NCBI GenBank assembly: GCA_009777515.1
Contig: WRLR01000038.1
Location: 1-32,969 of the forward strand
Reading direction: 5' to 3'
Origin: Oscillospiraceae bacterium
GTDB taxonomy: Bacteria; Bacillota; Clostridia; WRLR01
Length of the DNA: 32,969 bases
A program made the position numbers and the translations under genes. This document shows positions 15,701-24,700 of the stretch, piece after piece; the first letter of the stretch is position 1, and every line of letters begins with the position of its first letter. The notes beneath the pieces were generated by a model. The model had not been told where the DNA came from and did not search any database. It worked only from the letters and a program-made list of their open reading frames with translations.

Positions 15701-18700
15701 GGCGCTTTTGTCCTGTAGGTCAATATGACGCTCGCTGCGCAGTCCTCCAGTATGTACCTGATCCTGTCCTCCGGGTTTCCGGGGTCGATGGGCACATAGG
15801 CGCCCCCGGCCTTGATAACGCCCAGCACGCCGACGACCATTTCCATGCCGCGCTCCGCTATCAGCGCCACTTTGTTCTCCGGCTTTATGCCAAGGGCCCT
15901 TAACCTGTGGGCCAGCCTGTTCGCCCTCGCGTTCAGAACCGCGTATGTCATCGTCTGCTTTTCGAATTTGAGCGCTATGTTTTCCGGCGTCCGCAGGGCC
16001 TGTTCCTCAAACAGGCCGACGGCCGTCATGCCCTCCGGGTATTTGGCGTATGTGTCGTTGAAGCCCGACAGTATCTCCTCTCGTTCCCGGGCGCTTGTCA
16101 TTTCCAGTTCGGATATCTTCGCGCCGGGCTTCGCTATGACAGAGTCCAGCAGGCTTATGAAATGCGAAAGCATGCCCGACGCCGTGGCTTCGCTATATAA
16201 GTCCACGCAATACTCCAGGCTCAGGTTGTAGCCGTCGCTTGTTTCTTCCGCTTGCAACGATAGATCGAACTTTGCGGTATTGGGGCTGATCTCCAGCGCG
16301 CGCAGCTCCGCGCCTCCCATCTGGAACACGGCCTTCTCGTTGTTTTGCATCGCGAACATCACATCAAAGAGCGGGTTGCGCGACATGTCGCGGCGCGCGT
16401 CGACGTCCTCTACCAGCATCTCGAACGGATATTCCTGGTTCTCGTACGCGCCAAGGGCGTGCTCCTTAATCTCCGATAGGAACCCTTCAAACGTTTTGTC
16501 CGCAGCCGGATAACCCCTCAGCGCCAGCGTGTTGACGAACATCCCCAACATCGTCTCGGTGTCTTTGTGGCTCCTGCCCGATATCGGGGCTCCGACCACG
16601 ATATCCTCCTGGCGGCTGTATTTATGCAGCTCCACCATGAAAACCGCCAGCAGTGTCATGAAAGCCGTGGTCCCGTTTTCCCTGTTTATCCTGTCTATGC
16701 CGGCGCTCTGCTCCCTGTTTAGCGCGGCAGACACGCTCGCCCCCCTGTAGCTCTGTGTTTGCGGGCGCGGGTAGTCCGTCGCCAAGTCCAGGATCGGCGC
16801 CTCCTCCGAGAACGCTTCCATCCAAAATGCCTTTTGGGCCCCCAGGTCGCGCCCGCGCATCCATTCGCTGTAGTCTTTGTACTGTGCCTCCGGCGCCTCC
16901 GGCGCCTCGCCATTATAGAGCCGCGAGAACTCTTTGGTCAGGATGGCCATTGACATGCCGTCGGATATGATGTGATGTATGTCGAACAGCAATATGTCCC
17001 TGCCGCCGCCGCGCTCCTTAATCAGCTTTAGGCGCATGAGCGGCGCCTGCGCCAAATCGAACGGGCGCACGAATTTATCCATTTCGCCCATGTCGAATAT
17101 ATCCGTTTCCGCGTATTCGACGGCGCAGGCGGCCTCGTCCGATATTATCTGCACGGCCTCGCCGTCAATCAGGGCAAAGCTTGTCCTCAATGCTTCATGG
17201 CGGGATATCAACGCGTCCATTGTTTTTTGGATCCTGTCGGCGTCCAACCCGCCCTTCGCCTCTATCGCCGTCGGGATATTATACGCGGCGCTGCCCCCGT
17301 CAATTTGATCTAGCACGAACAGCCGCTTTTGCGGGGAAGACATGGGGTAGCTGTCCTTCTTTTCGGCTTTCGGGATAGGCCTGTAACCGCCATGCCCCAG
17401 CGCCTCCAGCTCCTTTGCGAGCATCGAGGGCGTCGGCGACATAAAGATCGACCTCAGGGCAAGCCGTATCCCCGTGGATTTTTCCAGCATGTTCACCGCG
17501 ATGGCCGCCCTTAGCGAATGGCCGCCCAGCTCAAAGAAGCTGTCCTCTGTCCCGACAGGGGAGACCCCCAGTATTTTTTCGAAGGCTTCTGCGACTGCGC
17601 GCTCCATTTCCGTTGCCGGCGCTGTGTAGCTGCGCCCTTCGAGCGCGTCGGGCGCAGGCAGAGCGCCCTTGTCCAGCTTGCCGTTCCGGTTGTACGGGAT
17701 GGCCTCTATCTGCGTCATGAACGCGGGGAGCATGAATTCGGGCAGCGCTTTTCTCAAGTCTTCTTTGATCCCCGCCAAGTCGAGGGGCCGCCCCTGTTCT
17801 GGCGCCAGGTACGCGCACAGGGCGTCGTCCCCCCCGATTTTCCGGGCTACGACCGCCGCGTCCGCAACCCCCGGCTGCTTTTTTAAGACGCTCTCTATCT
17901 CGCCCAGCTCTATCCGGTACCCGCGTATCTTGACCTGCTCGTCCATCCTTCCCAGAAACTCGATATTGCCGTCCGGCAGCCACCTCGCGAGGTCCCCGCT
18001 CCGGTAGAGCCGGCCCTCCCCGAACGGGTCTTTTACGAATTTTTCTACCGTCAACTCCGGTTGGTTCAGGTACCCCCTCGCCAGCCCCGCGCCCGCTATG
18101 CACAGCTCGCCCGGCACGCAGATCCCGCACAGCCGCATGCCGTCCAATATGTAAACCTTCGTGTTTTCTATCGGCCGCCCAATCGGTATGGCCAAAGGCA
18201 CGGGGGCCCCCCTCCGGTGCTCCCAATTGCAGGCCAGGACCGTCGCTTCCGTCGGGCCGTATTCATTTTCATATTCGACGCCCGCGCCATCTGCGCGCAT
18301 GACAGTGTCGCGGTCCGGGATGGCGCCGCCTGTAATGATTTTGCGGTATTGGCGTATGTCTATTTGCGAAGCATATCCTGGAGTTAAAATCGCGACATTT
18401 GCGCCCATTTTGCCGGCATATTCGTTAAACGCCTTTATGTCCAGAAGCACATGGCTGGGGATGATGCACAGCGCACCTCCAAAAAGAAGCGAGGATATTA
18501 TTTCAATCATAGCCGCGTCAAATGACAGGCTGGCGAATTGCAAAACAGTGTCGCCCCGGTGCGGGGCGCCGCGCCCAAGCTGCTTTTTCAGGTTGGAGAC
18601 GCCCCGGTGCTCGATCATGACGCCCTTGGGCCTCCCGGTGGTGCCCGATGTGTAGATAATGTATATCAGATCGTTCGGGTTGTTGACGCGCGGCGGATTG

Positions 18701-21700
18701 CCCGTTTTTTCGGAATATGAGCCCTCTTCGCCCAAATCCAGTGTTGGGATAGAAATACCCCCCGGCGCCGCCGCCCTATATGTCAGCAGCGCTTTTGGGG
18801 CGCTGTCCATGAGCATGTATTTGATCCTGTCCGCAGGGTAATATGGATCGATGGGTACATAAGCGCCGCCGGCCTTGATCGTCCCCAATATACCCACGAT
18901 GGCCTCCATGCTGCGCTCCGCCAAGAGGGCGACCCGATCGTCCGGTTTTATATGCAGTTCCCGCAGCCGATGTGCCAGGCTGTTCGCCTTCGCGTTGAGT
19001 TCCGCATATGTCATCGTTTGCCCTTCAAATATCAGGGCTGCGCTTTGCGGCGCTGCAGAGGCCTGTTCTTCGAACAGCTCGGCTATCGTTTTGTCGCCTT
19101 GGTATGAGGTATATGCGTCGTTGAACTTCACGAGTATTTTGTCGCGCTCCGGCATGCTGGTCATTTCCAGCTCCGAGATCATTGCCCCTGGGTTCGCAAT
19201 AATGGAGTCTATAAGGCTGACGTAATGGGCCAGCATGGCCTCGGCGGTCGCTTTTGTGAACAGATCTGCGCGGTATTCGAGGGTAAGACCGTAGCCGCTG
19301 CCGCCCTCGCTCTCTACTTCATGCACTTGAAGGGTCAGATCGAATTTTGCGGTAGCTGTCTTGATGTCCAATGCCCGCAGCGCCGTGTCTCCCAGGCGCA
19401 GCTCGGCGCTCCCGGCGCCGCCTTTGTTCTGTACGATAAACATCACGTCAAACAATGGATTGCGAGATATGTCGCGCCGCGATGCAGCCTTCTCAGCCAA
19501 CTCCTCAAATGGATATTCCTGGTTTTCATACGCATCTAGCGCGTGCTCTTTTATTTCCGCCAAGAACTCGATGAAAGCCTTGTCCCTGGATGGACGCCCC
19601 CGCAGAGCCAGCGTATTCACGAACATCCCCATCACCGACTCGGTGTCTTTATGGACCCTACCCGATAATGGGACGCCGACCACGATGTCTTCCTGGCGGC
19701 TGTACTTGTGCAGCTCTACCATGAAAGCCGCGAGCAGCGTCATAAAAACCGTCGTGTCGTTGTCCCTGTTTAGCGCTTCGATTCCAAAGCGTTGCTCACC
19801 GCTTAGCCGGGCGGACACTTGCGAACCTTTGTAGCCCTGCGTTTTCGGGCGCAGGTAGTCGGCTTCTAAATCCAGGACGGGCGCCTCTTCCGCGAACACG
19901 TCCAACCAATATTCCTTTTGCGCCCCAAGATCGCGGCCTAGCATCCATTCGCTATAGTCCTTGAACTGGACTTTAGGGGGATCCAGCGCCTCGCCGTCGT
20001 AGAGCCTTGAAAACTCCGAAATCAGGATTTCCGCCGTCGCGCCGTCCGCTATGATATGGTGCATGTCAAACATGAGTATATGCCTGTCGCCCCGTGACTC
20101 CTTTATCGCCTTAACGCGGATGAGCGGGGCTTTGCTCAAATCAAACGGGCGGATGTATCTCGCCATGTCTTCGGCGCCGACCGTTTCCGCCTCTTCATAC
20201 TCCACCTCGCAATAGGCTTCGTCGGCGATAATCTGCATTGCTTCATCGCCTATCAGGGCAAAGCTCGTCCTCAGAGCTTCATGGCGCTCTATCAGCCCGT
20301 CCGTCGCGCTTTGCAGCCGTTTCAGATCGAGGGCGCCTTTTGCTTCGAATGCCACAGGCATATTGTACACGGTGTTGCTGCCCTCTACTTGATCCAGGAT
20401 GTACAGCCTCTTTTGCGCGGAAGACATGGCATATATTTGCTTGTTTTCATTTATTGGGATAGGTTTGAATTCGCCATGGCCCAATGCAGCCCGTTCTTTG
20501 GCGAGTTCTTTTGCCAGTTCTTTTGCGAGCATCGAAGGGGTCGGCGATGCAAAGAGCGCGCGCAGCGGAAGGCGGATGCCTGTCCGTTTTTCGATCAGGT
20601 TCATCGCCATGGTCGCTTTGAGCGAGTGGCCCCCTAATTCAAAAAAGCTGTCGTATATGCCAATAGGGGAGAAGCCGAGCGCTTCTTCGAACACTTCGAC
20701 GGCCATTTGCTCCATCTCGGCGCCCGGCGCCGTGTATTCCCGCCCCGCGAGCGCGTCGGGCTCCGGTAGTGCGCGCTTGTCCAGTTTGCCGCTTTGGTTG
20801 AGCGGCAGCGCGTCCAACTGCATCATAAATGGCGGGATCATGTATTCCGGCAGTTCCGATCTCAGAAACTCTCTGATCGCCGCTATATCCAAGGCTTGCA
20901 CCCGTTGCGGCGCATCAGTTTCAGAGCCCCGCTGCGTAGCATCAGTTTCAAAGCCCCGCTGCGTAGCAATATTATCAAAGCTCCGCTTTGGTACCAGATA
21001 CGCGCACAGAGCCTCGTCCCCGCCTGCTGTCCGAGCAACCACCGCCGCGTCCGCTACCTCCGGGTTCCTTCTTAAGACGCTTTCAATCTCGCCCAATTCT
21101 ATTCGGTAGCCGCGTATTTTTACCTGCTCGTCTATCCTCCCCAGATACTCGACGTTTCCGTCCGGCAGCCATTTTACAAGATCCCCGCTCCGGTAAAGCC
21201 GGCCATCGCCAAATGGATTCTCAATGAATCTCTGGGCTGTCAGTTCCGGCTGGTTCAGATAGCCCCTCGCCAGCCCTGCGCCCGCTATGCACAGCTCCCC
21301 TGGTACGCCTATCCCGCACAGCTCCGATCCGTTCATAATATAGAACCGCGCGTTTTCAATCGGGCGGCCTATCGGTATTGCGGGCGGCACGGGCGTCCCT
21401 GCAGGGCGGTCCCAACTGGCTGCCGTAACGGTGACCTCTGTAGGCCCGTACTCATTTGTAAACGCGATGCCCAGCTCGTCGGCGCGGACAACAGTATCGC
21501 GGATCGCGGCGGAGCCGCCGGTTATTATACGCCTGAATTGCCCAATGTCCACTTGCGCGGCATAGGCGGGGGGCAACAGAGACATCGTTGCTCCATGCTC
21601 AGCTATGTATTTTTCAAACGCCTTTGTGTCCTGTATCACGTCGCCCGGGACAATGCACAGCGCCCCGCCGAAAAGGAGTGAAAGCGCCAGCTCGTACGTG

Positions 21701-24700
21701 GCTGCGTCAAAAGACAAGCTGGCGAACTGCAGCACTGTGTCCGCCTCACCGGGGCCGTTGCGCTCCAGACGTTTTTTGAGGTTGGCTACGCCCCGGTGCT
21801 CGATCATGACGCCCTTGGGCCTTCCGGTGGTGCCAGATGTGTAGATTATGTATATCAGATCGCCCGGGCTGTTGACGCCCGGCAGGTTGTCCTCGCCTTC
21901 GGCGTAGGAACCCTCGTCGCCCAAATCCAGCTCCATTATGGGCAATCCCTCCGGCGCCCTTGTCCTATGCGTCAAAACCGCGCGCGCGGCGCTGTCGTCC
22001 AGCATGTACCTGATTCTGTCCTCCGGGTATTCGGGGTCGATGGGTACATAGGCGCCTCCGGCCTTGATTGTCCCAATTATCCCTACGATCATTTCCATGC
22101 CGCGTTCCGCGATGATGGCCACGCGGTCGTCCGGGGATATCCCAAGCCCCCTCAGCCGGCGCGCCAGCCTGTTCGCCCTCGCGTTCAGCTCAGCATATGT
22201 CATTGTCCGACCTTCAAATTTAAGCGCTGTGTTGAGCGGGGTCTTTGTGGCTTGCTCTTCGAATAGGTCGACTATCGTTTTATCCGTAGCGAATTGAACG
22301 GCAGTGTCGTTGAATTCCGACAATATCCTTTCGCGCTCCACGGCGCTCGTCATTTTAATATCCGATATTTTTGCCGATGGGTTCGCTATGATGGAATCGA
22401 CCAGATTGATGTAATGCATCAGCATGGCCGACGCCGATGTTTCTGCAAACAAATCGCCGCAGTATTCGAGATTGAGGCTGTATCCGCCCCCCGCTTCCGA
22501 TACTTGCAACGTTAAGTCGAATTTCGCGGTATTTGTGCTGATATCCAGCTCGCGAAGCTTTGCGTCTCCCAGGCGCAGGCTGGCGGCCTCGTTGTTCTGC
22601 ATGGCAAACATTACGTCGAAAAGCGGGTTTCGGGAAATGTCCCATCGCGCCTGAACGTCGTCGATAAGCTGCTCGAAGGGGTATTCTTGATTTTCGTGGG
22701 CGCCCAGCGCGCTCTCCTTTATTTCGGCGAGGAAATCGGTAAATGGCCTATCCGCAGAAGGGCGGCCCCGGAGCGCCAATGTGTTGACGAACATGCCCAT
22801 AGTCTTCTCGGCGTCCTTATGGACCCTGCCAGACATTGGCACGCCGACTACGATGTCTTCTTGGCGGCTGTATTTATGGAGCTCGACCATGAACGCCGCC
22901 AACAGCGTCATGAACGCTGTTGTACCGTTTTTTCGGTTGATACGTTCGATTCCTTGCCTCTGCTCGCGGGTGAGCGCGGCTGTTATTTGCGACCCTCTAT
23001 AGCTGCGCGCCTGTGAGCGAGGGTGGTCCGTCGCCAAATCCAGGATCGGCGCCTCCTCCGCAAAGATACCCATCCAATATGCCTTTTGCGCGTCGAGGCT
23101 GCGCCCGCGCATCCATTCGCAGTAGTCTTTGTACTGGATGCCAGAGGGCGCCAACTCTTCGCCGGCGTAGAGCCTGGAAAATTCGTCGGTCAATATACTC
23201 ACTGTGGCAGCGTCGGCAATTATGTGATGTACGTCAAACAGCAGGATATGGCGATCTCCGCTGAGTTCTTTTATTACTTTTAGGCGCATCAGCGGGGCTT
23301 TCCCCAAGTCGAATGGGCGAATGAATTGTTCCGCCATTTGTGTGCTGAAATTTTGCGTTGCGTTGAAGTTTAGCGCTGAGCCGAAATTCAACGTTTCTTC
23401 ATATTCAAGTGTACAGGTCGCTTCGTCCGCGATAATCTGCACCGCTTCACCGTCGATGACAGCGAAGCTCGTCCTCAGCGCTTCGTGGCGCTTAACCAAT
23501 TCGTCCAGCGCATACTGGAGCCGCGCAAGGTCCAGCCCGCCCGAGACTTCTATTGCCGCAGGCACATTGTAGGCTGTGCCCTCGCCCGCTATCTGCTCTG
23601 TGATGAAAAGCCTGTTCTGCGCGGAAGACAAAGCGTAGAACGGCTTCTTTTCGGCCTTGGGTATGCGCTCGTAACCGCCCCGCCGCAACGCCCCCTGCTC
23701 CTGTGACAACGGTTTTTGTGTTAAAGGCTCTTGCGTCAGCGACCCTTGCATCGACGGCTCTTGCGTCAACAGCCCGTCCGCAGCTTCCAGCTCCCCCGCC
23801 AACGCGCGGGGCGTCGGCGACGCGAGGATGGCCCGCAGCGGGAGCCGGACGCCGGTCAACTGCTCGATATTATTCACCATCACCGTCGCCCTGAGCGAAT
23901 GCCCGCCCAGTTCGAAGAAGTTGTCGTCTATCCCAATGGGGGATACCCCCAAAACAGCTTCGAAAACCTCGACAACCAAAAGCTCCATTTCGGTTTCCGG
24001 CGCTGCGTACTCATGACCCGCAAGCGCGTCCGGCGCCGGGAGGGCGGGCTTGTCCAACTTGCCGTTCCGGTTGAGAGGCAACGCCTCCATCACTGTCATA
24101 AACGCTGGGATCATGTAGTCCGGAAGCTCTTTTTTCAAACTTTCCCGGATCTCCGACACATCGAGGCTTTGGCTTATGTCCGAGCCCCCCACGTCCGGCG
24201 CCTGGCTCCCCACGTCCGGTACCTGGCTCCCAACATCCGGGGCCTGGCTCCCGACATCCGTTACTGGCCCCCCCTCGTCCGGTACCTGGCTCCCCATGTC
24301 CGGTACCTGGCTCCCCACGTCCGAGACCCCCTCGTCTGGGACTATGTATGCGCACAGGGCCTCGTCGCCCCCGACGTTCCGGACCACTACCGCAGCGTCC
24401 GCCACCCCCGGTTGCTTGCGAAGAACGCTCTCCACCTCGCCCAGCTCTATCCGGAACCCTCGGATTTTTACCTGCTCGTCTATCCTCCCCATGTACTCGA
24501 CGTTGCCGTCCGGCAGCCATCGCGCCAAGTCCCCGCTCCGGTACATCCTGCCCTCGCCAAATGGGTTTTTTATGAATTTTTCTGCCGTCTGTTCGGGCAG
24601 GTTCAGATATCCCCTGGCCAGCCCCAAGCCGGCAATGCACAGTTCCCCGGGCACGCCTATCCCGCATAATTTATGATTGTTGCTCATGATATACATCTGC

